From Pontibacter pudoricolor (GTDB lineage: Bacteria; Bacteroidota; Bacteroidia; Cytophagales; Hymenobacteraceae), in NCBI RefSeq assembly GCF_010092985.1, contig NZ_CP048106.1:3038001-3102000 (forward strand): a stretch of 64,000 nt of DNA, in the 5' to 3' direction. Each line of letters opens with the position of its first letter. Positions within the stretch are counted from its first letter, which is position 1. This document shows, piece after piece, positions 44,601-53,170 of the stretch. A model generated the notes under the pieces. The model ran no database searches. It saw only the letters and a program-made list of their open reading frames with translations, and had not been told where the DNA came from. A program made the translations under genes and the position numbers.

Positions 44601-45396
44601 ACCTACTAGATCTTCAGCAGCAACAGGCAACCAACCTAATGATGCAACAGACCAAGGTGCTATCTACAATTTAGGGCTCGAGATCCCGAGCGCAGGTAAC
44701 TATAGAATAGCTATTTCTTATGAGGAAGACGCAACTATTTTCCGCAATAAAGGGACTTTAGTAAGTTATCCGTTACAGATTGCTGACGTCTTTGAAATCA
44801 CTGGTAATACCGCTTCTCCTAACCCGGAAACTTACTATTATTATTTCTATGATCTTAAAGTAAGTGCATTAGGTTGTAAAAGTGAACGTGTTGCTGTAGA
44901 AGTAAAAGGTAAAAATGCCATTGAACAGGCAATTTTAACGCGCGAAGGTGAGACACTAAAGTCTAACGCATTAGAAGGAAATCAATGGTATTTGAATGGT
45001 AAAGCTATAGCAGGCGCAACAGGACAGACCTTTACCCCAACAGAGAACGGCAAGTATAGCTTGGTAGCAACAGTTGACGGTTGTGTTTCAAAAAGATCTG
45101 AAGAATACTCCTTTGTATACAGGCCGGGTGCAGCTGAACTTGGCGATAAAGTTATAGTATCGCCTAACCCAAGTACTGGTAAATTTTATATTGCTGCCGA
45201 GCTCATACCGTCCGATATTATTCGCTATGAAGTATATAATATACTTGGCAATATGATGAGCACGGGAAAAGTAGATAACTATAATGGAATTTTTGAGGAC
45301 ACTATTGACTTATCTAACAGTTCGAGCGGAGTATATTTTATCAGGATATATAAAAACGAGGCTATGCATGTACAGAAGCTTGTGCTGCAGCGGTAA
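41638..45396 (+). CDS. Secreted subtilisin-like (S8) peptidase with GEVED domain and T9SS signal
   Basis: 1252 residues. A signal peptide (1-21) is followed by a pro-region to about 120. The S8 domain (about 120-460) has the triad Asp128 (GVWDGG), His158 (DHATHVAGT) and Ser388 (SGTSMSSPN). A jelly-roll domain (about 465-590) comes next. Near 594-745 lies a GEVED domain (CTSTPSVDSG, VFVDWNQDGDFND), then CARDB-like and Ig-like segments. The type A C-terminal sorting domain starts about 1176 (PNPSTGKFYI). It is expected to be secreted by the type IX system and kept on or released from the surface. Base composition is more AT-rich than its neighbours and the TATAGTT word is scarcer. Confidence 0.92.
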   Translation: MRRLGYWIAAIILTTTTSAIAQRAEVPTNKQELTKFASAAAKDYKANRAKALELAKQNSWIIEKTYSDGRHISLQGLDSKGMPIYYITYNNTRAAATVGTDQLWAGGSLGLALSGANSIVSERLGVWDGGRVRETHQELSGRVQQRDNATQVSDHATHVAGTMIASGVSPLAKGMAFGTKKLQAYDFNNDVSEMATAAKDLQLLVSNHSYGSLSGWRYNPDRKGTTTDPYWEWWGDSEINSSEDYKFGYYDKAASEWDKIAFNAPYYLIVKSSGNNRGETGPSQGQPYYRRNKNGNFDLVASRNNISSNDGFDIISTYGNAKNILTVGAVKPISYGYSKPEDVAISSFSSYGPTDDGRIKPDIVGNGVDLLSASGSGNRSYEIMSGTSMSSPNIAGSILLLQEHYANVKSGNLMRAATLKGLIIHTADEAGPKPGPDYIYGWGLLNNVKAANTITNTNNTNIIEERNLEQGQVQTLQVIASGSGPVVATISWTDPEATPIQVGSAVFNNRTPRLVNDLDIRITNSGNEYMPWKLDPSAPSKEATTGDNILDNVEKILIQDAIPGETYTIKVSHKGTLVNKAQQFSLIVSGVGGRTYCTSTPSVDSGSRIDNIVFGQFTLTMPAGCSGYNDFRNKLLTIEAGQTKNMTLSLGTCSDNASKALKVFVDWNQDGDFNDVKEEVATSDLIANAENISLAITAPAVLPKGGRTLLRVVLQEVAQTSEITSCGTYGKGETQDYLIQFMQPQTDVALTAVAPVGPNLCVASTQTVKVKLRNLGAGTQNNLPVTVIVKKNGINFTQLTGIFKGTISTGREVEFSLDGSFKTEAGATYELIATSSLDGDVVTGNNNASTSFTVNNLSPAPIAAISRCGADQDYSLTAEGNGVVYWYTSADATTPVAVGKSINLEAKKLTTNTLYAGVNDLSASVGPATKAVLSTGDYGQFTPEVLISTKAPVVLESARLYIGHGGKITFTLFNSTGQPVTFKTIDVVPTRSSAATGNQPNDATDQGAIYNLGLEIPSAGNYRIAISYEEDATIFRNKGTLVSYPLQIADVFEITGNTASPNPETYYYYFYDLKVSALGCKSERVAVEVKGKNAIEQAILTREGETLKSNALEGNQWYLNGKAIAGATGQTFTPTENGKYSLVATVDGCVSKRSEEYSFVYRPGAAELGDKVIVSPNPSTGKFYIAAELIPSDIIRYEVYNILGNMMSTGKVDNYNGIFEDTIDLSNSSSGVYFIRIYKNEAMHVQKLVLQR

Positions 45397-45408
45397 ACCT
45401 TTCTGACT

Positions 45409-45450
45409 AAAACAAAAAAGGCTCTGACTAATCAGAGCCTTTTTTGTTTT
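45409..45450 (+). terminator. Terminator of the S8 peptidase gene
   Basis: A perfect 19-bp stem, AAAACAAAAAAGGCTCTGA with TCAGAGCCTTTTTTGTTTT, and a CTAA loop. Confidence 0.9.
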
Positions 45451-45573
45451 AATGATGTTCAATGTAAAACCCTCATGAGGGCAAACTATAGTTTTAAAGG
45501 GATGTCAGCTATAAATCTATGGTTATAGAGCTAATCCGGTCTTGCAACTATAGTTTAACAGTTGGTTTATAGT

Positions 45574-48126
45574 TTACGATTTACCTTTTCCGAACCTGTT
45601 CTTCAGGGTCAGGTAATCGATGTAATAGAGTACTTTAACTGAAAGGCTGTTGTTCTGTGGCGATGATATGGTGTTTGTAAAGTTGTCAAAATAACGTGGC
45701 ACTACATTGCTCTGGTTTTCGTCTATGGCGTTTTTCCAGACTATACTTATCTCACTGCCCGGCGCAAACCACCACGAGTAGATCATATCAATATTAAAGG
45801 CATTGAAGTTTCGGTTATGGTTAGCATCTACAAACCTGCCATTGTAGCCATTTGGATAACTATCGGGGCTTAAGCTGCCGTCAGTTGCCAAACGGTAAAA
45901 TTTAGAATACTCCGCCTTTGACCAGTAATGACGCGCCCTTAACGACACTGTCATTTTGTTATTGAAACTATAGCTGCCGGTAAGGGTATTGGTAGTGGCA
46001 TTTACATCGCGCAAACCCAATATCACGACACGTTCTCTATTCGGGTCGCTTTGATTCTCCGGGTGCATAAATGTTTTGGCAAATCCCATATCATCAAATC
46101 GCAGGCTACGGTCATATCTATACACAAACATCAGTTTATCGTTTACACGATACCTTGGAGAAATGGAGTAATTTATGTTATTCCTGTCGTTTTCGTTAAA
46201 CCAACGGTAATTGCCGCTTACATCCAGCGCAATCTTTTTTCGGTAGTCAGAAGAGATATAACCTCCTACATTGTTATTGGTCGGGAAAGTGTAATACCAA
46301 CCGTCTACACGCGGCTCAAAAAAATCGTAGGTTAGTACAGGTTCCACATTAAAGAACATTCCGAGGCTGGTAAAGCCCTTTAAAGTGGTATTCAGGTTAC
46401 CGTATATCACAAAATTCTGGAAAGCATCTGGCTTATACCTGCGCGCATAAATTGCCCCAATGTTAGTATACATGTTCAGGAACTTCCAGAAAGGCTGGTA
46501 AATGTTATAGTTGAACTGCAGGTTCTCTTCTACAGAGTTGTCCACAAACTGGATTCCCAGATCATTGGGATCATAAGTATCTGATATAACTGTATGCGAA
46601 GCATAAACCTGGAAATTGCCGCTCATCTTGCTCAACCCTATGCGGTAGGTATGGCCAAGGGCAGTACTGTCTGATAAATATTTCTGGCTCAGTGCTGCTT
46701 TACCATCTATGGCATACGTGTTTTTCTTATCTGCAAACTTAAAGAGCAGCCCGGTCAGGTTGGCATCGTATGTGCTTCCCTGGCGCATTACGTTGTTGTT
46801 GATCAGGGTTACATAAGAGTTATTCTTGAGCGACTGATCCAGAACAAAGACGTTATAGTTGGTAAGTGGCTGAGTCTCTTTTTTAAACCGTCTGCCCTCG
46901 CTGTCTTCCAAAGTACCATACTGCCGGCCAACCACGGCATTAAATACCCCTATACCTAACCCTGACTCTGTACGCCCGGATATTTTTGTACCGTTAAGCA
47001 TCTTCGTTTCAAGCGGGTTATCGATGATCTTATTGCCAAGGTCTTCTTCTGCATCACGGTCAAGAAAGTTAATTGGAATTCCCCCTATCCTTCGGGAATA
47101 AAGGAAATTACCTTTATTAAACAGTTCTGTACCTTCCATAAAGAATGGACGGTTTTCGTTAAACTGTACTTCGAACGGGCTCAGGTTCAGCACCTGGTTA
47201 TCAGACTGTACCTGGCTAAAATCCGGAATAAGGGTCATATCCAGGGTAAAAGCATCGTTTATCCCGTACTTCACATCCATACCGCCCCCAAAATTATAGT
47301 CGCTGCGGTAGCTTACATCATCAGTGCTGCCTTCCTTTATCTGTGGTATTGTTTCGGCGTAGGCCGAGATGTAAGGCGTAAAAGATAAACGCAGCGGAGC
47401 TTCTATATTCTTAAGGCCTGTCAGTTTACCCCATTGGTTTCCAAAGCCATCTATAGCCGGGTCCACGTGGTTCCAGAAATAGCCCTGCCGCGTAGACTGG
47501 CGGTTACGCATAAAGTTTAGCCCCCACAGTTGCTCTGGCTTGCTACTGAAACGAATAGCCGAATAAGGAATTTTAAACTCCGCTACCCAACTGTTGCCCT
47601 GCAGGCTGACATTGCTTTCCCACACAGCGTTCCAGCTCCAGTCTTCCCCATTAGATGAATAGCGCGCATCCAGCTGCACACCTGCCGGCGTTGTAAAAAA
47701 GCCAAAACCGTTTATCTGGTCGTTATAAGTATCCAGGAAAACGCCGAAGAAGTCTGTATTGCCAAGGTCATCGCGTTTGCCAAGCTGCTTAAAGATACTA
47801 TCCTGCGATACATCGTGCATAATGGCACCCACATAAATCGCGGCATCATCATACATTATCCGTACTTCGGTTTTATGTTTTTCTTTTGGCCCGGGGGTTG
47901 GCCTGTTCTGGATAAAGTCAGTTGCGATCTGGGCCTGTTGCCATTCGGGCTCGTCCAGTACGCCATCAATTTTAGGAGAGGTGGTGATACGAAGCGCTGC
48001 CAGTTCTTTCTTTACAACTGCAGGCTGAGATTTTTTGGATGACTGCCCCATCGCGTAAAAACCTGGCAAACACAGGAGAATGCAGCAAAAGGTCTTTAAT
48101 AAAGCTGCCTGTAAATGTTCTTTCAT
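45574..48126 (-). CDS. DUF5916 outer membrane protein with CBM9-like domain
   Basis: About 850 residues. The start is ATG 48126 (MKEHLQAALLK); an ATG at 48147 is less likely because the signal sequence then begins late. A signal peptide (to about residue 28, YAMGQ) is followed by a CBM9-type domain (about 45-205, KIDGVLDEPEWQQAQIATDF). The DUF5916 region begins near residue 230 and the rest is beta-strand-rich, as in an outer membrane barrel, ending LTLKNRFGKGKS. These proteins are frequent in Bacteroidota; the ligand is unknown. It is convergent with the S8 peptidase gene. Confidence 0.88.
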   Translation of the reverse strand: MKEHLQAALLKTFCCILLCLPGFYAMGQSSKKSQPAVVKKELAALRITTSPKIDGVLDEPEWQQAQIATDFIQNRPTPGPKEKHKTEVRIMYDDAAIYVGAIMHDVSQDSIFKQLGKRDDLGNTDFFGVFLDTYNDQINGFGFFTTPAGVQLDARYSSNGEDWSWNAVWESNVSLQGNSWVAEFKIPYSAIRFSSKPEQLWGLNFMRNRQSTRQGYFWNHVDPAIDGFGNQWGKLTGLKNIEAPLRLSFTPYISAYAETIPQIKEGSTDDVSYRSDYNFGGGMDVKYGINDAFTLDMTLIPDFSQVQSDNQVLNLSPFEVQFNENRPFFMEGTELFNKGNFLYSRRIGGIPINFLDRDAEEDLGNKIIDNPLETKMLNGTKISGRTESGLGIGVFNAVVGRQYGTLEDSEGRRFKKETQPLTNYNVFVLDQSLKNNSYVTLINNNVMRQGSTYDANLTGLLFKFADKKNTYAIDGKAALSQKYLSDSTALGHTYRIGLSKMSGNFQVYASHTVISDTYDPNDLGIQFVDNSVEENLQFNYNIYQPFWKFLNMYTNIGAIYARRYKPDAFQNFVIYGNLNTTLKGFTSLGMFFNVEPVLTYDFFEPRVDGWYYTFPTNNNVGGYISSDYRKKIALDVSGNYRWFNENDRNNINYSISPRYRVNDKLMFVYRYDRSLRFDDMGFAKTFMHPENQSDPNRERVVILGLRDVNATTNTLTGSYSFNNKMTVSLRARHYWSKAEYSKFYRLATDGSLSPDSYPNGYNGRFVDANHNRNFNAFNIDMIYSWWFAPGSEISIVWKNAIDENQSNVVPRYFDNFTNTISSPQNNSLSVKVLYYIDYLTLKNRFGKGKS

Positions 48127-48161
48127 AGTAATGGTTCGCGCGTTCAATTTAAAACAAGATA

Positions 48162-48169
48162 CAAATGTA
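48162..48169 (-). promoter_or_regulatory. -7 promoter box of the DUF5916 gene
   Basis: CAAATGTA on the plus strand (TACATTTG on the minus strand), 36 bases upstream of the start. The rest of the 48127-48439 spacer shows the terminator at 48257-48290 and no gene. Confidence 0.55.
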
Positions 48170-48256
48170 TGGTATTGCCAGATGCCCTATGTAACCTTAA
48201 TGAGATAAAGATGCAACAAACACACAAATAGTTGCTTGAGCCAGGCCTGAACTATA

Positions 48257-48290
48257 AAATAAAAAGCCACACATTGCTGCGTGGCTTTTA
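48257..48290 (-). terminator. Terminator downstream of the GroES-like gene
   Basis: AAAAGCCAC pairs with GTGGCTTTT, with an A tract on the left that supplies the minus-strand T run. Confidence 0.65.
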
Positions 48291-48439
48291 GAATGGAGTA
48301 GTTTCGGGTCTGCTTTATTCCCTTCTATTATTCTGTTAAGAAACTTGGTGAAGGGGAGGTTTAGCCTTTACTTATTGACTCAAAAGATCCTTTTCAGGAT
48401 GACAAAATGGTTATCAAGCAGCTAAATGGCTACTATAAA

Positions 48440-48817
48440 CTATAGATCTTCTTCGCGCACCAGCATCAGTACAGCCGACTGCGGAACTATAAAATACTTC
48501 TCGCCTATGTAGTTTATCTCAATGGCGTCGCGTTGCAGGTAAATGGCCAGGTCGCCTTCCTTAGCCTGTAACGGTATGTAGCGCACATCTTCTTTGTCTT
48601 CGTCCCAGTCTTCTTCATCAAAACTATAGTCGGCAGGTATCGGGTAGCCGGGACCTACGCGCATTATGTAGCCTTCCTGCACTTTTTCTTTTTCCTGCAC
48701 GCCCGGTGGCAAGTACAAACCGCTCTTCGTCTGCTCTTTAGATGATTTTGGTTTGATCAGCACACGGTCGCCAACTATAATGATCTTCTCCAGTTTATTC
48801 TTCTCGGATATTCTCAT
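48440..48817 (-). CDS. GroES-like co-chaperonin family protein
   Basis: About 125 residues from ATG 48817 (MRISEKNKLEK); an ATG at 48832 overlapping the upstream stop is possible. It has the Cpn10 fold pattern: IIIVGDRVLIKPKSSKEQTKSGLYLPPG with the mobile loop, EGYIMRVGPG, then a strongly acidic insert (DYSFDEEDWDEDKEDV) absent from ordinary GroES, and KEGDLAIYLQRDAIEINYIGEKYFIVP. It is probably a second, specialised GroES-like protein, not the groESL chaperonin partner, as no groL is adjacent. Confidence 0.8.
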   Translation of the reverse strand: MRISEKNKLEKIIIVGDRVLIKPKSSKEQTKSGLYLPPGVQEKEKVQEGYIMRVGPGYPIPADYSFDEEDWDEDKEDVRYIPLQAKEGDLAIYLQRDAIEINYIGEKYFIVPQSAVLMLVREEDL

Positions 48818-48831
48818 GGATAGTGTATGCA

Positions 48832-49362
48832 TTAAATTGGATCTGCGGTTACTTTAAAGCGCATGGCTGCGTTAACATTTACATCTTTAACTACTGTGTT
48901 GCGCAGCACGGCAGCTGTACGTAAAGTGTAGGTGTCTTTTTTAATATACTCATCCAGTTTGGCATTGGTCAGGTTCATGTTCAGCGTTTTCACATCCAGT
49001 GGCACCTCTTCCAGGTAAGCAATGCGTACTTTGTCCAATCCCTCGGCTTCAATAAAGATCTCGATACTTTTCAGGAAATCGAAATCAGCGCTTTTGGCGG
49101 TATCAGCTATAGTCAGGGTCAGTTTATTCAGGGTGACATCTTTTACCAGCTCTGCACGGGTCTTATTGTTCTTAAATGTCTCTTCGGAGTTGGTAGGTAC
49201 TGTAATGGGGGCAAAAGCTACCAGACCTACCGGGAAGTTAGACTCTACAACTATAGTTTCCTCTTCGTTTATATAAAAGGTCAACAGGTCGTCTATCGTA
49301 TCGCAGGATGTGGTTGCAACAAAAACAAAAAGCAGCATAACTGCGGCAAATAACTTTTTCAT
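48832..49362 (-). CDS. Putative lipoprotein
   Basis: 176 residues with a lipoprotein signal (FVATTSC, Cys20). The rest is beta-rich without a recognised domain, apart from repeated VKTLNMNLTNAKL-type strands. It lies directly upstream of the GroES-like gene in the same direction, and the stop at 48832 touches one possible start of that gene, so the pair may be co-transcribed. Function unknown. Confidence 0.65.
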   Translation of the reverse strand: MKKLFAAVMLLFVFVATTSCDTIDDLLTFYINEEETIVVESNFPVGLVAFAPITVPTNSEETFKNNKTRAELVKDVTLNKLTLTIADTAKSADFDFLKSIEIFIEAEGLDKVRIAYLEEVPLDVKTLNMNLTNAKLDEYIKKDTYTLRTAAVLRNTVVKDVNVNAAMRFKVTADPI

Positions 49363-49380
49363 GGGAAAGGGTAAACGTAA

Positions 49381-49421
49381 AAAACAGGCCGGAGCAACTA
49401 TAGTTTAATGGCTGCTCCGGC
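49381..49421 (-). terminator. hmgA terminator
   Basis: GCCGGAGCA (49388-49396) pairs with TGCTCCGGC (49413-49421) around an ACTATAGTTTAATGGC loop. The A tract left of it gives the T run on the minus strand. Confidence 0.75.
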
Positions 49422-49438
49422 TATAAGTAATAGTATTA

Positions 49439-50641
49439 TTAATCCATCATATCAGCCGGGCGCGGGCCATTGGTGTCGTGGTGTTCGCTCCAGCTCATCG
49501 GGTAATTTTTGTCCATCAGGTCCACAGCGTACTCGGTCAGGTGCAGCGGCTTAAAGGTATCGATCATCACAGCGTATTCGTGTGTTTCCTTTTTACCGAT
49601 GCTCGCCTCAACCGTACCCGGGTGCGGGCCATGTGGTATACCGCCCGGATGCACTGTAAAAGATGCCCTGTCCACGCCTTTGCGACTCATAAAGTCACCT
49701 TCCACATAGTATAGCACCTCGTCGGAGTCTACGTTGGAGTGGTTGTATGGTGCCGGTATAGCCAGCGGGTGATAATCGAACAGCCTTGGCACGAACGAAC
49801 AGATCACAAAGTTATGCGCCTCGAAGGTCTGGTGTACGGGAGGTGGCTGGTGGATGCGGCCGGTTATCGGTTCAAAATCATAGATAGAGAAAGCATACGG
49901 GAAGAAGTAACCATCCCAGCCTATAGCATCAAACGGGCTGAACTCATAGTAATACTGGTGCAGATAACCTTCTTTTTTGATCTGCACACGGTATTCGCCT
50001 TTTTCGGTTTCGGTAATGAGTTCTACAGGCGGGCGCATGTCGCGCTCACAGAACGGCGAGTGCTCCAGCAACTGCCCGAAGTGATTACGGTAACGGCGCG
50101 GTGTTTCTACAGGGCTGTGGCTTTCTATGATCAGCAGTCTTGTCTTGCCTTCATCAAACCTGAATTTATGGATAACCGTGCGCGGAATTACCAGGTAATC
50201 GCCGGGTTTGAACGGGATGCGGCCCATCTGTGTAAGCAGGTCACCACTGCCATCGTGCACAAAAACGACCTCGTCGCTGGCTGCATTTTTATAGTAGTAG
50301 TTCATTTCGCGCTCGCTCGGGTTGCAGATACTGATATCCACATCGTTGTTAAGCAGCACGGTTTTGCGGGCATCCAGGTAATCAGTGCCGGTAGTCTCTA
50401 TCTGTAGCGTGCGCAGGTGGTGCGGCGCCAGTTTTATACCTTCGGCTACTTTCGGTTTAAAAGGTACAGGCTCGTCTATGCGGCTTATTTTGGTGGGCGG
50501 ATTTATATGGTACAGCAACGACGAAACGCCACTGAAGCCCAGCGTACCCACCAGCTGCTCGGCATACAAACTGCCATCCGGCTGCCGGAACTGTGTATGT
50601 CTTTTTTGAGGGATCTCTCCCAGTTTATAATAAAATGGCAT
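49439..50641 (-). CDS. hmgA: Homogentisate 1,2-dioxygenase
   Basis: Opens the ring of homogentisate in tyrosine breakdown, using Fe(II). The 400-residue length is usual for the Bacteroidota form. The N-terminal HTQFRQPDGSLYAEQLVGTLGFSG and the C-terminal cupin region with SDEVLYYVEGDFMSR, HPGGIPHGPHPG and KKETHEYAVM supply the His/Glu iron ligands. Other tyrosine catabolism genes are not in the window. A promoter is visible 38 bases upstream. Confidence 0.93.
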   Translation of the reverse strand: MPFYYKLGEIPQKRHTQFRQPDGSLYAEQLVGTLGFSGVSSLLYHINPPTKISRIDEPVPFKPKVAEGIKLAPHHLRTLQIETTGTDYLDARKTVLLNNDVDISICNPSEREMNYYYKNAASDEVVFVHDGSGDLLTQMGRIPFKPGDYLVIPRTVIHKFRFDEGKTRLLIIESHSPVETPRRYRNHFGQLLEHSPFCERDMRPPVELITETEKGEYRVQIKKEGYLHQYYYEFSPFDAIGWDGYFFPYAFSIYDFEPITGRIHQPPPVHQTFEAHNFVICSFVPRLFDYHPLAIPAPYNHSNVDSDEVLYYVEGDFMSRKGVDRASFTVHPGGIPHGPHPGTVEASIGKKETHEYAVMIDTFKPLHLTEYAVDLMDKNYPMSWSEHHDTNGPRPADMMD

Positions 50642-50678
50642 GTGTTATCGCTAGTTTATAGTTAAAACTGAAGCTTTA

Positions 50679-50707
50679 CAAATGTACAAATATCTGAGAC
50701 AGTGCAA
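50679..50707 (-). promoter_or_regulatory. hmgA promoter
   Basis: On the minus strand: TTG (50707-50705), 18 bases, TACATTTG (50686-50679). It sits at the edge of the upstream protease gene, which ends at 50708. Confidence 0.7.
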
Positions 50708-52369
50708 TTACACTCCGCCTTTTGCCAGCTTTTGTGCCTTACCAAATTGCTTCAGCGCCGCCTGAAAATCTTCGTCTGCTTCGTGCAGTACCGGGAAGAA
50801 GCCAGCGTTACCATACACACTGCGTGCAATAAAGGCTTTCAGGTTATTTCGGATCAGGCCTTTAGAACGTTTAAACTGCTCGGCATTATATTCTACTTCG
50901 CTCTTACCTGCCAACTTCACCATGTCCTGCAGCATTTTGTCTGTCACTTCAAACGATTTCTTGAACTGCGCAAAGCTCATTTTCTCCAGTTGCTTCTGGT
51001 TATTTTTGTAGTAGGCCAGGGCATATTCGCGCATCACGTTTTTGTTGTATAGCTGGCTCAGGTACTCCGAGAACGCAGTCGTATCGCGCGGCACAAACAC
51101 ATCCGGCATAATACCGCCACCGCCATACACTATACGACCTTTCGAGGTTTTATACTTCAGCGAATCTACAAACAAACTGCTGTCCGGGTGAAAGTACTCG
51201 CCGCTTTCCAATCGGTGCAGCATGTCTTTGGCATACTCTTCAGTACCATTTTTATAAGATTTCTGGATAGAGCGCCCGCTTGGCGTATAGTACCTGGATA
51301 TAGTTAAGCGCAGCTCAGAGCCATCGTTCAACGGAATCGGCATTTGCACCAGTCCTTTCCCAAACGAACGGCGGCCAACTATAAGCCCGCGGTCGTTGTC
51401 CTGTATGGCGCCGGCCACAATCTCTGAGGCCGATGCGCTGCCTTCATCAAGCAGGATAATCAAAGGGCCGTTTTCGAAATCGCCTTTTGTGCGGGCGAAG
51501 CTTTTAGAGTCGTAGCGGGTGCCTTTGCCATCGGTGTAAACCAGTAGCTTATTACCAGCCAGAAACTCATCGGCCATACGGGTAGCATGGTCCATGTAGC
51601 CGCCGGGGTTGCCGCGCAGGTCAAGTATCAGCTGGTTCATGCCTTTCTTTTTAAGGCTGGTGAGCGCTTCCTTAAACTCCTCGAACGTATTGGCTGAGAA
51701 ACGACTCACTTTTATGTAACCGGTCTTATCACCGACCATGTAGCTCACATCAACCGACACAGTTGGTATCTTATCGCGCTGAATGGTAAATGGCAGCAGT
51801 TTGGGGTTGCTACCACGCATTATACTGATATTAACTTTAGAACCTTTTTTGCCGCGCAGGCGCTTAAACACACCTTCGTTGGTAATTCCTTTTCCGGCTA
51901 CCGTCTCGCCATCTACTTTTATGATCTTGTCGCCGGCCAGCAACCCAGCCGCTTCCGACGGCCCTCCGCTTAAAGGCGTTATCACGTAAATGGTATCTTT
52001 AAAAATATTGAACTCCACTCCTATGCCTTCAAAATCGCCTTCGAGGTACGAGCGGGCCATGGCCATATCTTTAGCCGGAATATAAGACGTGTGTGGGTCC
52101 AGTTTTTCCAGCATTTCGGTTATTGCATAATCTGTCAGTTCCTCAACGTTCACTGTGTCCACGTAGTCGCGGTCTATGTAGCTTAGTATGTCACGGAACT
52201 TGAGGTAACTCCTGGCAGTATCCTGTGGGTTGGTAGTGGATGGTGAAAAAGTGTTTGCCCCAATAAGTACGCCTGCTGCCAGAGCCAGCGCAATAAAAAG
52301 CGGCAGTTTTATCTGAATAGGCGAATTATGGATTTTTTTCCTGTCTTCGCTGTGCTCCATTTTACTCAT
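50708..52369 (-). CDS. C-terminal processing peptidase (S41, CtpA type)
   Basis: About 553 residues from ATG 52369 (MSKMEHSEDRKK); an ATG at 52402 is the alternative. A membrane anchor lies at about 22-42 (LPLFIALALAAGVLIGAN), then a PDZ domain (about 90-180, GIGVEFNIFKDTIYVITPLSGGPSEAAGL). The S41 core has the nucleophile Ser in LLDEGSASASEIVAGA and the Lys in RRSFGKGLVQ. The C-terminal part is long and helical. It would cleave periplasmic proteins at their C-terminal end. It overlaps the hmgA promoter at its 3' end. Confidence 0.92.
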   Translation of the reverse strand: MSKMEHSEDRKKIHNSPIQIKLPLFIALALAAGVLIGANTFSPSTTNPQDTARSYLKFRDILSYIDRDYVDTVNVEELTDYAITEMLEKLDPHTSYIPAKDMAMARSYLEGDFEGIGVEFNIFKDTIYVITPLSGGPSEAAGLLAGDKIIKVDGETVAGKGITNEGVFKRLRGKKGSKVNISIMRGSNPKLLPFTIQRDKIPTVSVDVSYMVGDKTGYIKVSRFSANTFEEFKEALTSLKKKGMNQLILDLRGNPGGYMDHATRMADEFLAGNKLLVYTDGKGTRYDSKSFARTKGDFENGPLIILLDEGSASASEIVAGAIQDNDRGLIVGRRSFGKGLVQMPIPLNDGSELRLTISRYYTPSGRSIQKSYKNGTEEYAKDMLHRLESGEYFHPDSSLFVDSLKYKTSKGRIVYGGGGIMPDVFVPRDTTAFSEYLSQLYNKNVMREYALAYYKNNQKQLEKMSFAQFKKSFEVTDKMLQDMVKLAGKSEVEYNAEQFKRSKGLIRNNLKAFIARSVYGNAGFFPVLHEADEDFQAALKQFGKAQKLAKGGV

Positions 52370-52464
52370 AGTTCTTTGTGTGTCTGTGTAGTAGCAGCTC
52401 AAAAATTAAGCCGCAATACCAATTACTCTTAAATATACGGAAGGGCTTCTTATCTATACAAATA

Positions 52465-52472
52465 CAAATTTA
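52465..52472 (-). promoter_or_regulatory. -7 promoter box of the CtpA-type gene
   Basis: CAAATTTA on the plus strand (TAAATTTG on the minus strand), 95 bases upstream of the start; no clear -33 TTG. Confidence 0.45.
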
Positions 52473-52499
52473 ACAGGGTTGCGTTTTGCCACACTACTA

Positions 52500-52725
52500 C
52501 AGCCAGTGTTATAGTTTAAGAGTTAAAGCGTTTGTGAGTTTAGGAGTTAATTAAGGTAGAAAGTTTAGAAGTTAGAAGATTAGAAAGTTGATGTGTTGTA
52601 GAGACGCAATACTTTGCGTCTTAAACTATAGTTGAGCCAACCAGTAACAATTCCACCTTCAACAAAACAGCAATTCAACAATTAAACCTCCAAACAATCA
52701 ACAAATAACAATCAGCATAAATACT
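52500..52725. repeat. Spacer with AGACGCAA palindrome and purine-rich repeats
   Basis: Contains GAGACGCAA-TACT-TTGCGTCTT (52601-52622), an element that recurs in Bacteroidota spacers. Around it are purine-rich AGTTTAGAAGTTAGAAGATT-type runs and an AACTATAGTT-like word at 52624-52633. The right part is AC-rich leader sequence for ruvX. No gene is visible. Confidence 0.5.
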
Positions 52726-52733
52726 TACCTTTG
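52726..52733 (+). promoter_or_regulatory. -7 promoter box of ruvX
   Basis: TACCTTTG, a full TAnnTTTG match, 18 bases before the ruvX ATG at 52751. It also rules out the upstream start at 52733. Confidence 0.6.
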
Positions 52734-52750
52734 TGGTGCAAAAGCAAACT

Positions 52751-53170
52751 ATGGGCAGGATACTGGCAATTGATTACGGAACAAAACGCGTTGGCATAGC
52801 CGTTACGGATGTGCTGCAAATAGCTGCCAATCCGCTGGATACGGTGCACTCCAAAGATGCGCTGGCTTACCTGAAGGCCTACGTGCTGCGCGAACCCGTG
52901 GAGGCCATCGTTCTGGGCATGCCGCGCCGCCTTTCCGGCGAAGATTCGGATGCAACGCAGCATGTTGTCGGGTTTATGCGTATTCTGCAAAAGGAGTTTC
53001 CGGGTATACCGGTACACACCGTAGACGAGCGCTTTACATCTAAAATGGCACAGGCTGCCATGCTGGCCGGCGGGCTTAAAAAGAAAGACCGCCAGGACAA
53101 AGGCACCGTAGACCGTGTGAGCGCCGCCATCATTTTACAATCGTATTTAGAGAGCAAAAACATATTATGA
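52751..53170 (+). CDS. ruvX: Holliday junction resolvase RuvX (YqgF family)
   Basis: 139 residues of the RNase-H-like YqgF family, implicated in pre-16S rRNA processing and named for a resolvase function. ATG 52751 gives MGRILAIDYGTKRVGIAVTD, the standard start, with the catalytic Asp; VLGMPRRLSG and VDERFTSKMAQ follow, and a C-terminal DRVSAAIILQSYLE helix. Its stop overlaps the def start (ATGA), so the two are translationally coupled. Confidence 0.93.
   Translation: MGRILAIDYGTKRVGIAVTDVLQIAANPLDTVHSKDALAYLKAYVLREPVEAIVLGMPRRLSGEDSDATQHVVGFMRILQKEFPGIPVHTVDERFTSKMAQAAMLAGGLKKKDRQDKGTVDRVSAAIILQSYLESKNIL

Noticed and set aside
49739..50407. 222-residue plus-strand frame inside hmgA
   Set aside because: hmgA on the minus strand is unambiguous; the opposite frame is a by-product of its codon use.
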